Part shown: positions 1 through 11,288 of the stretch, one piece after another
How positions within the stretch are numbered: position 1 is the stretch's first letter
Layout of the letters: each line of letters starts with the position of its first letter
Assembly: GCA_027924645.1 (NCBI GenBank)
Contig: BSBN01000355.1
Location: 2,925,001-2,989,000 of the forward strand
DNA length: 64,000 bases
Reading direction: 5' to 3'
DNA from: Cunninghamia lanceolata
Taxonomy: Eukaryota > Streptophyta > Pinopsida > Cupressales > Cupressaceae
Program-made: the position numbers and the translations under genes
The notes under the pieces: model-generated
Told to the model about the DNA's origin: nothing
The model's input: the letters and a program-made list of their open reading frames with translations, nothing else
Databases searched by the model: none

Positions 1-446
1 AATCTCCTAATTTTTCCAAGCCATTTCAATTGTTTTCATTTGCTTCTTTCCATACTGTTGCTGCATGCTTATTGCAGAAAAATGAAGAAGGGTTTGAGCA
101 GCCCATTGCTTTCTTCAGTAGGTCATTGCAGGCTGCTGAATTAAAGTATGACATTATGGAGAAATAGGCATATGCACTGGTTAGAGCAGTCAAGAGCTTC
201 AGGCCTTATTTGGTAGGCTCACAAGTAATTGCATATGTACCTCATGCAGCGATAAAAGATATCTTCACTCAACAAGAGGTAACTGGAAGGAGATGCAGAT
301 GGATAAATAAGTTGCAGGAGTTCAACATAGAGATACAGATCACAAAATTGGTAAGAGGACAAGGGTTAGCAAAGCTAATGACACAGTCAAATCTAGAGGC
401 ATGTCAAGTCAATGCAGTCCAGAATAAGAATGTCAATGTATCAAAA
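1..446 (+). pseudogene. Gypsy RNase H of element A, partial
   Basis: The 3' part of the RNase H, identical in layout to 32549-32994, with the shared TAG at 165. It begins outside the window. Confidence 0.82.
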
Positions 447-1709
447 TCTGAATGGTATAAGGACATCATATATTACTTGCAAAATCTGAATTGTCCTTCC
501 CATTTCAGTGACAGGCAAAAGAGGACCTTAAAACTACATGCAATCAGGTATGTTATTGTTCAAGGTGAGCTATATTGGAAAAGCCCTGATGGTGTGTTAG
601 TGAGATGTGTAGATGAAGTTGAAGCTAACAATGTTTTGAATGACATGCATAAAGGATTATGTGGTGGACATTATACTGCCCAAACAACAGCTCATAAGAT
701 CCTTAGGGTAGGATATTGGTGGCCCACTGTCTTTTCAGATGCACAAAGGCTGGTAAGGAGATGTGACCCTTGCCAAAGATTCTCAGGAAAGTTAAGATAT
801 GAAGGAGCATTGCCCCTTAGAACTGTAACTGTGGATGCTCCATTTCAGCAATGGGGAATTGATTTTATAGGGAAAATTTCAGAGAAATCTAGTGGAGGAC
901 ATAGTTGGATTCTGGTTGCCACTGATTACTTCACTAAATGGATTGAGGCTATCCCTACTAAAAAGGCTCCAAGTAAGGTGGTGATGGATTTTATCTTGGA
1001 GAATATTATTATCAGGTTTGGGGTACCAGTCAAGTTAATCACAGATAATGCAATGTGCTTTAGATCAGGTGAATTTGTTGATTTTTGCAATAAATATGGA
1101 ATTGACTTGTCTCACACATCACCATACCACCCACAAGGAAATGGTCAAGCAGAGTCAAGCAACAAAAGCCTAATGAAAATCATCAAGAGGATAATGGATA
1201 AAAATAAGAAATCCTGGGATTCAAAACTGAAGTTGGCATTATGGGTTGATAGGGTGACAGTGAAAAAAGCCACTGGAAGGTCACCTTTTGAACTGGTGTA
1301 TGGTGCAGCAGCTAAGTTGCCTGTGAACAATTTCCTACCAGTTTACAAGTTCATACAAGAGAATGATGGGGAGGTTAATGATTCAATGACTGAAATGATC
1401 AATCAGCTAGTTGCACTAGATGAGATGAGAAGGGAAGCATAGAAGACAAACATCAAGAGATAGCAAAAGGTGAAATATCTATTTGATAAGAGAGCTACAG
1501 AAAGAAAGTTTCAGAAAGATGATTTGGTCCTTGTATGGAATGCAAGAAACCAGGATAAGGGCAAGCATGGTAAATTTGAGCCCTTATGGATGGGCCCATA
1601 CCAGGTTTGCAATACTCATGGGGAGGATTCTTATATCCTCCAGGCCCTAGATGGTGAGATGCTCGAATTGCTTGTGCATGGTCAATTCCTCAAATTTTAT
1701 TTTGCATAA
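447..1709 (+). pseudogene. Integrase of element A
   Basis: Duplicate of 32995-34257 with the same zinc finger, D-D(35)-E and stops (1440, 1461). Two differences are visible. Near 875 it has Ser where element B has Leu (TCA against TTA). Near 1676 it has His where element B has Asn, from two adjacent base changes in the C-terminal NGQFLK-like motif; the Asn form is the commoner family state. Confidence 0.92.
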
Positions 1710-1855
1710 GTGGTTTTCCTCTGTGCACATTTGTAAAAATATGTATATATTGTAAATATCTTGTACAGTTGGTGCTTTTTTGTGTTTTGTCTGGTCTGTC
1801 TGGAGGTCTGGTTCTCGCTACAATCTTGCGTCTGCATGTCCCCAATCGGAGCCAC

Positions 1856-4520
1856 TGGTGGTGTTCACCTAGGGTTAGGGTTTTGACTTCCAATTTGTAG
1901 GTTCCTGTGTGTTTTCCTTCTGACCCTTAGTGCCTTGGTTTAAATTGTTCCCTGGCCCGCATGCACTGTTTAATTATTTTTCCTGTCGCATTTGAGAAAA
2001 TTGTTAAATTCTGTGTATGCAAAGGTGAAATGTGTGTTGGTAAACTTGTGAAATCTCCCCTCGATCCCTCAAAATTGATAAAAAATGGGTCATATGCATT
2101 TCTGAATGCATATCGAGTCACTGTTTTCAGTTTCTAAATATTTCTATCAATAGCCGAGAGGGTCTCATATTGCCAATGCCGTGAGTCTACCAAGTGTCGA
2201 GCCCCAGTTTATTGCCGTGCTTTTATTTTTGAATGTAGCTTCAACGCGGATGTTGCCACGTTGCAGAGGTTGTTTCTCTTTTGGTTCTAAGTTACTTGCT
2301 ACGGGTGGCGCCACGTGTTAGTTTCCGATAGAGTTTCCACGGGGTTTTAATGAAGTTTCTTTTAAGTTTCATGAAGTGCCGCGGAACCTGCCACATGGAG
2401 GCTTCTGAGAGACCCTAAAGTTTCACAGCTTCCGCCGGTGTTTCTAAAAGTTTCATAGTCTCCACCAAAGGCTTCACACACCCTTTAAGTGTTACCTTTT
2501 TGTTTCATGTTTGGCACAAACATGGTGGGACCCAGTTTTAAGATACAGGTCCGCAGAAGGTACCACGTGGCGGCTTCCACGGGAGTTTCAAAAAAAGTTT
2601 CTTTGAGTTTCAGGAGGCCGCAGAACCTGCCAGGTGTCATTCTCCGTGAGAGTTTCTTGAAAGTTCCTAAAAGTTTCTAAGATGTTGCGGACAGCGCCAC
2701 GTGTCCCTTGTAGTTGCTGCGGAGGCCGACAAGTGTCAGCTTCCGCGAAGGTTTCTTTTTGTTTCAAGGTGTGGCGAAACATGGAGGTGAGCCCCGGCAT
2801 AAATATTAAGTGTGGCAGATTGTGACATGTGGCGGGGGGTCCTGGGACTTCTGACTATTTCTCTTAAGTTTCTATATGTTTCAAGGTTAATACGGAGCCT
2901 GCCAAGTGTCGATCTCCACGAGAGTTTCAGTAGTGTTTCAAAAGAGACTCTTTTGTGTTTCAAGAGGGTGCGTAGCCCGCCATGTGTCTGCCTCTGCCTA
3001 GCTTCTGAGAGAGCTTCTATGGGTTTCAAGGGTGCCGCGGATCTTGCCACATGGTGGCTTCCATGTAAGGTTCCGACGATAGACTCTCGGCGGGAATAGA
3101 TAAAGGAAACAGGGAGGAAAAGGACCCAGCAATAGAAACTTAAGGTGCCTACGTGGCACGATCTGGTCGGTGGCAACTTTTTGACACTTTTGTGGCCGTT
3201 GATAACGGCGATGAGTTTTGGATTGATGGCCATGTTTAAAGCTTGCAGCGACAAGTTTTTTTTCTTTATATCTGCGATCGTTTTTGGCGGGAAAACTCCA
3301 TGGCTAGCTGCGTTTCCGAAGGCCGTGAGTAGTTGAAGCATTAATGGTGATTGCACAGAGGTGTGGGTCGATGATGGACAGATCAACCACCATTTTTATG
3401 ATGCATGTCCCTGGGCGGCGGTGTAGATCCTGATTCTCACCTGCTCCTCGTCCTTCTCTGGCTTCTCCATGATTTGTCCCCTATTGCATTTATGATTTTT
3501 GAGTGCCATTTTTCTGATACTGTGTATCTGGCAGGATTTTTGGCCTCTGATGTAATTAATTTGCTCGGTCCATTCTCTTGCTATTTAAGCAGACTGTGGA
3601 CCCATTTCAAGGTTGTTGAAAACTAGACATTTTGGCTCTGTAATGAAATACATCTAGTTTTGGTTGCTCTGTGCAGTGGATTTTATGAGTTTATGAGTCT
3701 CATGCCTTATGTTTTGTGCATAAATTTATTGGTTTCATGCTGATTTAGATGAGTAATGCTATATTGCATGTGTTTTGTTGTCTGTCTCCTATATTGAATA
3801 TGATTTCCTTTTGAATTTGGATATCTAAGGGGTGTCTTGGGTTCTACGATATAGGTTTACTATATTGAATGCTTGATCTCTTAACTTCTATTCAAGGGAT
3901 AGATTAAACTATTTTCAGGTTAAGTATTGAGGAAAGTATATTGCAGTTAGGATATCATAAGTAGAGATAACTTGATACTCTGTTCTGGGATGTATCTGTA
4001 AGACAGATATCATACAAATCCCCTTGAATCTAGTTTTAATTTGTTTATGCTGAACATTTACATGTGTATGTCTATGACTCCAAGCCCTGGATAGGCACCA
4101 ATCTAGCTCTGTGTTGAGGTTATACACCAGGTCCAGCTTTGCATCCAAACACATAAAATCAAAATCAAACTCCAAAAAAACCATTAGGATAGTAGAATTA
4201 GTTTTAGGATCCCAAGTCCTCTGTCTACAACTGAAAATAGGCCCAAAGCCAGCCCCTTTGCTCTTATCTTGCAGTTTTGGTCTACTTACAGGACTTATCT
4301 GCATCATATCAGCATCCCAGCCTTTGTATGCATATTCTCATGGATGTTGAGTAGGGAATACCCCCCTAGGTTTTGCAGAGCCTGAAGAAGAAGAAGAGGA
4401 GATAAAAATAGAGTCTATCTCCTATACTGTTGGCCCCTGGCCCAAAAATCCTGTTGATCGTTGATGGCTACCTTGTAGGGAAATCTGGGAATAAGCATCC
4501 AATCTGGGAAAAAACCAACA
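1856..4520 (+). repeat. 3' LTR of element A
   Basis: An LTR of 2665 bp bounded by TGGTGG and CCAACA. It is the most diverged part of the duplication: I count about 14 substitutions plus a 3-bp indel against 34404-37071. Many are C to T or G to A at CpG or CHG sites where the other LTRs keep the C or G, so the changes happened here. Three of the six CACGTG boxes seen in LTR 25006-27675 are lost, each by a transition at the central CpG. A TATA-like TATTTAA lies at 3582-3588. Confidence 0.93.
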
Positions 4521-4525
4521 CCTTT

Positions 4526-5095
4526 AACCTATTCACAAATGTTTTTCAGCATCTGTCATTCAGACTTCCCCTGAAACCACATCGTATTCTATCTTGGTAT
4601 CATAGATACCAATGCAAGATGCAAAACATGGCATGGTGGTCGAAGAAGTCTGTGTCCCAAGAGTGGCTGGGATATTGGAAGCCTCTACTCCCTGTTCCAC
4701 ATTCTTAGAGGTTACTATTATTGATTCCCTCCTGGATCTTTTGCCCAATCCATGACTGGTTGGGGAATCAATTGATTCCCTTTGACACTGTTGATTTGGC
4801 TGCAATGTTTCAGGGGCTTTACTAGATCATTTTTCTATGTATCTAGCAAGCATTGTCAAGTCAACACCATCCAATTTGTCCACTACCTCTATCCCCAATA
4901 TGGAAGCCAATGCCTCTTTATCTTTGTCAGTCTCATGTCCCTATATATATATATAATTTCTTCTTTTAAATTTAGAAATAGAAAACTAAATACTAAAAAT
5001 CAAAGAAACAATGGAAACATTTACAAATCTATAAATTGACAGTGAATTACCTGAGTGTGGCCAGAGTTTACTCCCTTTCCTCTATTGTTTGACAT
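4526..5095 (-). pseudogene. Plant transposase-like gene, 5' half (copy 1)
   Basis: A degenerate minus-strand gene, read as exons with plausible GT-AG borders. Exon 1 (5095-5051) starts with ATG and reads MSNNRGKGVNSGHTQ, then CAG|GTAA. Exon 2 starts at 4940 after TATAG and continues in phase 0 through a DKLDGVDLTMLARYIEK segment, a TGA at 4829-4827, and a Ser/Thr-rich stretch with GLGKRSRRES. A third exon probably starts at 4570 after TTTCAG and runs in frame, apart from one TGA, to the retrotransposon border at 4526. The Gly/Arg/Lys start and low-complexity N-terminus resemble plant En/Spm-type (Transposase_24) proteins. This is an inference; the N-terminal part alone is not diagnostic. Confidence 0.4.
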
Positions 5096-6021
5096 TTTGA
5101 GGCGACCTAGGGCAAATTATTTTCATCCAGTCTATGGAGAAAATCATATCCAAGTATGAATTAACAGCGTGCTTGACCAATCGTAGCCAAAAACAAATCC
5201 TAACAGCTCGTATTTTGGGTATGATGTACAAAGAGACCTTATTTGACGGGCCTTCCAAAAATGGTAAATGCAAGTTATACTGCAAGCAAGGATAATTAAC
5301 AACATCACTACTCAAATTTACCCTAAAGTGTGAGTACAACATCTTAGAAAAACTTTCTTTGGGCTTAAAATTATATCAAAATCGATAAAAACCTAGGTCA
5401 AGAGTAAATTGCTGAGCAATTGGAACTTACTTTCTAAAAGGCAGACGAACAAGCTTGACGGAATGGTCGAGGTATCTAGAAACCCCAAATTGAGCATCAG
5501 AAACCCCAAATTTAGCAGCTAGCTAAAGCAATTTTTTATCTTCTGGTTGTCTAGAACCAAAAACAAATAAAATACAAATTCACGGATCCGTTGTAGAAAC
5601 TTTTCAGTAACTTCCATTTTTGACCTAATAAATTCATCGCTTCGCAATCTACAATTCTTAGCAGGAAACCTAAAATAGAGGCAGAGTACACTGTGTTGTG
5701 GGCTTAAATGTATTAACTTGAATTTGTGTTTTTTTTATTGTGGTATGTTTTAACGCAGGCAGAAATTTTGATTTTTTTTTTTTGATTCATTAGTCGGTGC
5801 TAAATTCAGTGTCTCTAGCGCCGACGTTAGCGCCAACTTTCAGCCATAAATCTAATCTCTTTGGGGTGCCAAAACCGGTAGGAAGAGTGCCTAATTTAGT
5901 GTCTAGCTGTGCCAAACCAAAATGTTCCTCATGCCAACATGCCAATATTTCGTTGCAAGTCACTTGCACAATTGATGGACTGGCATGCAAAGAACAAGAG
6001 TAAATATTTAGGAGTAAAGAT
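5096..6021. other. Unassigned stretch upstream of the transposase-like gene
   Basis: No recognisable gene. On the minus strand 5342-5082 is open and preceded by a CTTGCAG-like acceptor, but matches nothing I know. Poly-T near 5771-5781. The copy is at 37645-38570, with one T/C difference near 5870. Confidence 0.5.
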
Positions 6022-6290
6022 CCCTAAACTCTAATCCCTCAACCCTAAACCCTAATCTGTCAACCCTAAACCCTAATCCCTTATCGCTAAACCTTAAACC
6101 CTATCCCTAAAGCCTCAATCCTCAACACTTGAATCTTAAATCCTAAACCCTATCCCTAAACCCTCAACCCTAAACACTATGCCTTAAACCCTAATCCCTC
6201 AACTCTAAACCTTAATCCCTAAACCCTAAACCCTAAACCCTCAACACTATACCTTAAACCCTAATCCCTCAACCCTCAACCCTAATCTTA
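6022..6290 (+). repeat. Degenerate interstitial telomere-like repeat (copy 1)
   Basis: About 270 bp of CCCTAAA-related heptamers (plant telomere type), with variants CCCTCAA, CCCTAAT, CCTTAAA and ACTATAC, so no long perfect run remains. It is internal and flanked by ordinary sequence on both sides, so it is not a chromosome end. It may be an old telomere insertion at a healed break or a decayed satellite. Confidence 0.88.
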
Positions 6291-6299
6291 AAGCTAAAC

Positions 6300-6720
6300 T
6301 TAAAGATTCCACTCATTCCACCATCCCCAAGGGATCCAGAAATGCAAAACTAGATGTCTCTACTGATGCCAAACATCCTAAGGGTCCTCATGCCTCATGA
6401 CATAAAAACAAAGAGTCAAAGAAAAATCAATCCAAAAAGTTATACAAGCCCATACCTCCACAAGCAAAGTCCAAAACCAAAATGGTATGGGTACCTAATC
6501 AATAAGAAATCAAGTTAAATGAGGCAGCTACCACTAAAAAATCTCAACCATCTACTCCCATCTCAAATTCCCATTCCACTCAAAAGTGTCAAAACATTCC
6601 ATCCCACAAGAAAAACAAAAGTAATAAAACACCTAAGTCTATGTGGGTTCCTAAAGCCCTTCATCATCCATCTCCTAAGCTTCTTTCAATTGCCTCTAAA
6701 CTAAATGTTTAGGCCTCTCT
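6300..6720 (+). pseudogene. Weak Ty1/copia gag-like relic (copy 1)
   Basis: Lys/Ser/Pro-rich reading with stops, containing MVWVPNQ near 6480 and MWVPKA near 6640. A basic stretch followed by WVPK is common just after the zinc knuckle in plant copia Gag-Pol. No zinc knuckle, protease or integrase is seen. Low-complexity protein of another origin is possible. Confidence 0.25.
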
Positions 6721-7610
6721 ATGTATTTGACCCAACTAGGAATCCATTGCATGACACTAGGACAGCATGTGAGATCTATTTTCCTTTATAAAATTGTTTC
6801 TTCATTCTTCACTGTTTAGTCATCTACCCCTTGCCTTCAATGACAAATTAACTATTCAATGTGAGACCTCTTCAATGGCTTCTACTCTCTATGGATAGAT
6901 TTTTATCTTCATGTCACCTGCCTATATAAGCCCTTTGAAGATTGCGAAGATTCTAAGTGATCATTAGCTCTATATAGGTAGTCCCTGATGTTGTTTGGGT
7001 TGTTTGTCCTCCTTGGATGATCTTTGAAGTCTTGTGCTTCTTTGTTCATGCCTTTTCTAGATCCTTAGGTCCCCACGCTATTAAGCTCTCTCACACTACA
7101 TTGATGGCTCTGTCCTCTTTAACACTTTGTTGTTCCTAAGCAAAACTCTGAACACTGCCCCCCTCTGTTATTTGAAACCTAATATAATGTGGTAACTAGT
7201 ACTACATAACTTCAAATGCTTTATATTTGCACATGCTAGATTCCTCAACCTTTCTCAATTACGATTTTAAGGATATCTCAATGAGCTCCATAGCTAAAAC
7301 ATGGACAACCCACCATACACAATCCCCTGAATTTCTTGTAGGGTTCTCATTGGATGATAAAATTCTCAAAATACCATTTGCTGACTATAGGCTCCCTCAA
7401 GATAGCATACCTCGACTCCTTATCTCCATTCATTGTTCCCATGATTGTTATACAGTCTCATTCACTCTTATACATGACTGTGGGCACTGTTCTAACAAGC
7501 TTGTCACTGTCTTTCTAGGGATTCCTATTATGAATTACATTACCAAGTATGTAGGTTATGCATCTGTCATATGACTATGTTCTCATGTTAGGTCTCTAAC
7601 TTCATAGTAT
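6721..7610. other. Unassigned stretch with one 115-codon ORF
   Basis: An ATG-started ORF at 7227-7574 (+) encodes 115 residues with an SHDCYTVS and HDCGHC segment. I recognise no family, and base composition does not differ from its surroundings. It ends just before the solo LTR. Copy at 39270-40159; the ORF there (39776-40123) is unchanged. Confidence 0.3.
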
Positions 7611-8476
7611 TGTAGCTAGGGTTAAAAGCATAAATAACAAACTATCAAACCCTAACAAGCACAATAGTACAAACTAGCATGAAAATGAAAAACAAATCAA
7701 ATGTAAACCCAAATCTCCACGCTATGTTTGATTTATCTCCATTGCTCTTCTCAACCTTACATAGGCATGCAAGATTTCGAAGGATTGTTGATCGGAGGAA
7801 TGTTGGTTGCTCATTTTTGTAGCATAACAATGGTGTGAAGATGATGGATAAGAAGACCTAGAATGATTTCAACAGCATAATGATACTTGAAATGTGGATG
7901 CCCAAATGGCTTGGGTGAGGCTTGATTTATATGACATGAGTGATAGGAATGGATGGCTAGGATTAAATTAGAAATGGATGGCTACGATTAATTGATACAA
8001 GAAGTTGTAGTCATTTGACAAGTGTCTCATGAAGGTTTTGAATGAGAGGATTTAAATTCAAATGGCTTCCACCTTACATGGAGACAAATGTGGAGATAGA
8101 GACAAAGGTGGAATTAAATAATAAAATTATTTAATTTTAGAAAGGAATGATGTGGAATACATTAATTAAATAAATCTTTAATTTAATTAATTAATTTGGA
8201 TGAGGGATGATGTGGAATACATTAATTAAATAAATATTTAATTTATTTAATTAATTTGGATGAGGGAGAAGTGAAAATTAATTAAATAAATATAATTTAT
8301 TTAATTAATTGGCTAGAGGGATAAAAAATGGGATTATGATGGGACTAAATGGGATTAGTTAAATAAATATGATTTATTTAACTAATTAGGTGATGGAAAG
8401 GTTACTAGGGTAAAACATGTTACAAAGTGTCTCAAGTGATGTATCAACAAGGCATGGTCAATTTTAGGTGTCTACA
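7611..8476 (-). mobile_element. Solo LTR, minus orientation, with AGTAT target duplication (copy 1)
   Basis: 866 bp bounded on the minus strand by TGTAGACACC and CCCTAGCTACA, that is TGTAG...CTACA inverted ends. Both sides carry the exact 5-bp duplication AGTAT (7606-7610 and 8477-8481). There is no internal coding region, primer site or second LTR, so it is a solo LTR left by LTR-LTR recombination. The TGTAGACACC start is familiar from plant Ty3/gypsy LTRs; the lineage is not proven. The five palindromes at 8112-8386 lie inside it. Confidence 0.88.
8112..8386. repeat. Five tandem perfect palindromes (copy 1)
   Basis: Perfect inverted repeats: 8112-8136 (11-bp arms, 3-base loop), 8161-8191 (11, loop 9), 8221-8255 (15, loop 5), 8276-8310 (16, loop 3) and 8354-8386 (15, loop 3). 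Arms are variants of ATTAATTAAATAAAT. Spacers repeat a GGATGAGGGA and GATGTGGAATAC unit with about 60-bp period. The fifth hairpin has a G-C pair where the others have A-T, changed on both arms together. Confidence 0.93.
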
Positions 8477-8634
8477 AGTATATCTTATGCTTCTTCTCAC
8501 CTTGTAGTCCATCTGAGCCTCATTGATAAGAGAGGGAACATCCATCGTTCTTGCCTTTATACCTTCAAAACCATGATCTCTACATTGTTGTTTCTCTAAC
8601 CCTTGAATGCCAAGATAGTAATTCTTATGACTGC

Positions 8635-9010
8635 TACGTGATTGCTAAGACAATCATTTAATATGATTGTTCTTTCTACCCGGAAAATCATTCAAAATGA
8701 CTGTCATGTGACTTCTTTTGACAGCTTTTAATAATCATTCTTAGTTTCCTTATCATCGTTACAAATGTTGCTTTATGACTATTTTTTACCACTGAGACAG
8801 TCATGAAATATGACTACTTTTAACAAGATTTTGACAATCATAATATGACTATTTCTAATGATAACAATCATTCAAATGACTATTTTTAGACCTTAGTTTG
8901 ACTTCTTTTAACAGTCATTCAACGATTGTCCTGACTTTGTAAAGGGGCAAGCCTATAAATCTTATGGCTATTCTGGACATACGCTGACAGTCATTCAAAC
9001 TTATGATTGT
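8635..9010. repeat. Array of degenerate TCAT/ATGA inverted motifs (copy 1)
   Basis: About nine spaced copies of an imperfect palindrome of the form ACARTCATtcaaATGAYTGT, at intervals of roughly 35-60 bp. The clearest is ACAATCAT-TTAAT-ATGATTGT at 8649-8669. A TATA-like CCTATAAATC follows near 8950. It could be a regulatory repeat of an unidentified LTR; function unknown. Confidence 0.55.
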
Positions 9011-11007
9011 TCTTGACTGCTTTCAGGCATAAGAACTCTTCAAAACTCACAAATCAAGGAGAAATCAACATATCAGGACAAATCAAGGAGAACATCCAAA
9101 GAACAAGCTTTGTACATGTGTTGTTTCTAGTTTAGCTTCATATATTTGTATGCATTTCTTATTAGCTCAATCATGAGATCAAACATTAGTTATTGAATGA
9201 AATAGGTTAGTATCATTCTAGCTTGTTTCTTATGTTCATAAAATCTATATGTATACAAGTAGTATGTCAAATACTGGTCTACATGGTTATGGTACTGGGG
9301 ATTAACATTTGTATCTAACATCGATGTCTAAATCACCCATGATGCAACCTTTCTTGACACATCATCGACGAGGACAACTCTACAATCCATGTCATTTTAA
9401 ACATTTAATTTTCTCAAGAGGCAATGCACAATCATTTTTAATGCTATATGCAAAACGTGTCGCATTTATAGGCTCAAATCCAGTTAGGAGCATGTTCACA
9501 TCAATAGATCTTACTCCAAGGACATCCAACTCAACAAATAGTCACTTTTTTCCTCAAAAGTTCATATGGTTTTTCCATGTGTGTTTTTATGACACTACAG
9601 ACCTGGGTCACCTCCAAGCATCGTGAAGTTAAGTAAAGCATTTATATCCCACTGCTTCCCTTTCACTATTATTTTTTGAGCTAGCATTCCTTGTATCGCA
9701 TTAACTCTTCTCACCCATCCAATCCTATTTTCACATCTTGCCTTCCCTTTACTCATTTCACCTTTTCTTCTTCCCTTCCCTTCCATCTAAGTTCTTCTAT
9801 GTAGCGTTCATTGCATCTTATGTTGAAAATATTTGAGTGTATCTCCCGCCTCATAAATGAGAGCCAACAGTGTGTGGTCCGTATGATTTAGAAAAGTTGG
9901 CTCATTTTTTTGACATAAATTATCCCCATGTCAAATTCACCATCTAAACAATCGTTGGTGAATCAATGTTGTGTGCTAGCCCTTAGGTGTTGATGTGTTT
10001 AGAGGTGGCTTCAACATTTTTGTCCAACATCATGGACCTCGTCTAAGAATCATATTTTATTGAAGCATTGGGTTTTAGTTTTGTGCGTGAGTATTTGATA
10101 TCCCCAGATAGACTGAAGAATGCTCTAAACAAATATGACATGTTCATTGGAGAAGCTCCCATTGGTGGTTTGTTCACAGTCAAATCACTTTGCTCCTCTC
10201 TAGAAGTCAGTTTTGTCTTCCATGCGATGCAGAAAGGACTCCGTAGAGGGTGCGTAGAGGGTGTGCCAATGCACTTAACATTGCCTTGGATGCTCACTAA
10301 TTCTAGCTCCCGTCTAGGTTGGATATTAAAGAAAAAGAGATGTATGGTGTTATTCTGTTCCTCGGGCTGCATGCTTTAGACCTGGCTTCCTGCTGGTTGT
10401 TTGTCCCTCTCGCTGCTGCTCTTCATCCACGAGAAGAACCATGTGATTCCTGCCTTGACTAGAGGTTTATCATATCTTTTTTTGGTTTTTGATTGTTGAT
10501 GTTTTGTATCACTTTTGGAGCATGGCCCCATCTTTGGTAAACTTTTGGGCAATTTTGTTCAACTCAGGCCATTTACACCTACAACATATGTATTTTGATC
10601 ACTCTGTTATATAATATTGGTATAGGTGATGCATCACCTTTTATCCCCCACCCCCAAATAAAATAAAAATCTAACAATGAAAACATAATACAAATTAAGA
10701 ACATTCCATGATGTAGATGATTTTATTAGTTTTTTTTTTTTATTTTTAAGAAATGCTAAACCTTCTTCTCTTAACATATTATTTGGTGTCTTTAAATTTG
10801 TAGATTTTGTTTATTCTATCTACCATTTAAATGATGAATTATAGAATGTGGTATAAAATATTGGTATTAAAAATTATTCCAATTTCTTTTCCCAAATAAA
10901 ATAACATATATATTCTTTCTTGATTTACTATTAAACTCAGCATAATCTTTAAATTTAAAAAAATGACCTAGGCAACTTTATATATATATATATATAACTT
11001 GTCCTAT
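9011..11007. other. Unassigned stretch before the MADS-box gene
   Basis: Overlapping short ORFs on both strands (9309-9626 +, 10068-10379 +, 10043-10372 -) without recognisable motifs. The DNA becomes strongly AT-rich after 10600 and holds a (TA)9 run at 10979-10996. Copy at 41560-43556. Confidence 0.5.
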
Positions 11008-11271
11008 CAATTACTTTATGTTATATATTTTAACATACATTTTTATTATATTTATTGTCAATTATATTGAATTATATTAATTTTTGTGCTCATGCAATTT
11101 GAATTTGATTTAGCTGGCCAACTCATAAGTCATTGCTTGATGATGAAGCTTATTTTCAATTACATTATGTTATATTAATATGCTAACATACATTTTTATT
11201 ATATTTATTGTCAATTACATTGAATTATATTAATATTTTAACATGCAATTTGAATTTGATGATGAAGCTTA
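11008..11271. repeat. Direct duplication of about 115-145 bp (copy 1)
   Basis: 11008-11152 and 11157-11271 align from CAATTAC to GATGATGAAGCTTA; the second lacks an internal stretch around the GCTGGCC part. The second unit holds the same pair at 43557-43820. There copy 2 reads TATTTTAAC where copy 1 has TATGCTAAC near 11178, matching its partner repeat. Confidence 0.8.
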
Positions 11272-11288
11272 TAGTACCATAGACTTGT

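Larger units (their letters stand above)
1..4520 (+). mobile_element. Ty3/gypsy element A, 3' part (RNase H end, integrase, 3' LTR)
   Basis: The 3' portion of a Tat-like Ty3/gypsy retrotransposon cut by the window edge. It holds the end of the gypsy RNase H, the whole integrase and the 3' LTR. The right target-site flank CCTTT follows at 4521-4525. It carries the same in-frame stops as element B (165, 1440 and 1461), so the damage predates the duplication. Confidence 0.93.

Noticed and set aside
2736..3386. 216-codon minus-strand ORF inside the LTR
   Set aside because: It overlaps the repeated G-box array and is broken in the other LTRs; a chance frame in repeated U3 sequence.
6022..6290. 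True chromosome end
   Set aside because: Heptamers are degenerate and ordinary sequence continues on both sides in both units.
8112..9010. CRISPR-like array of spaced repeats
   Set aside because: Repeats and spacers are irregular, spacers themselves repeat, and the context is a plant retrotransposon LTR.
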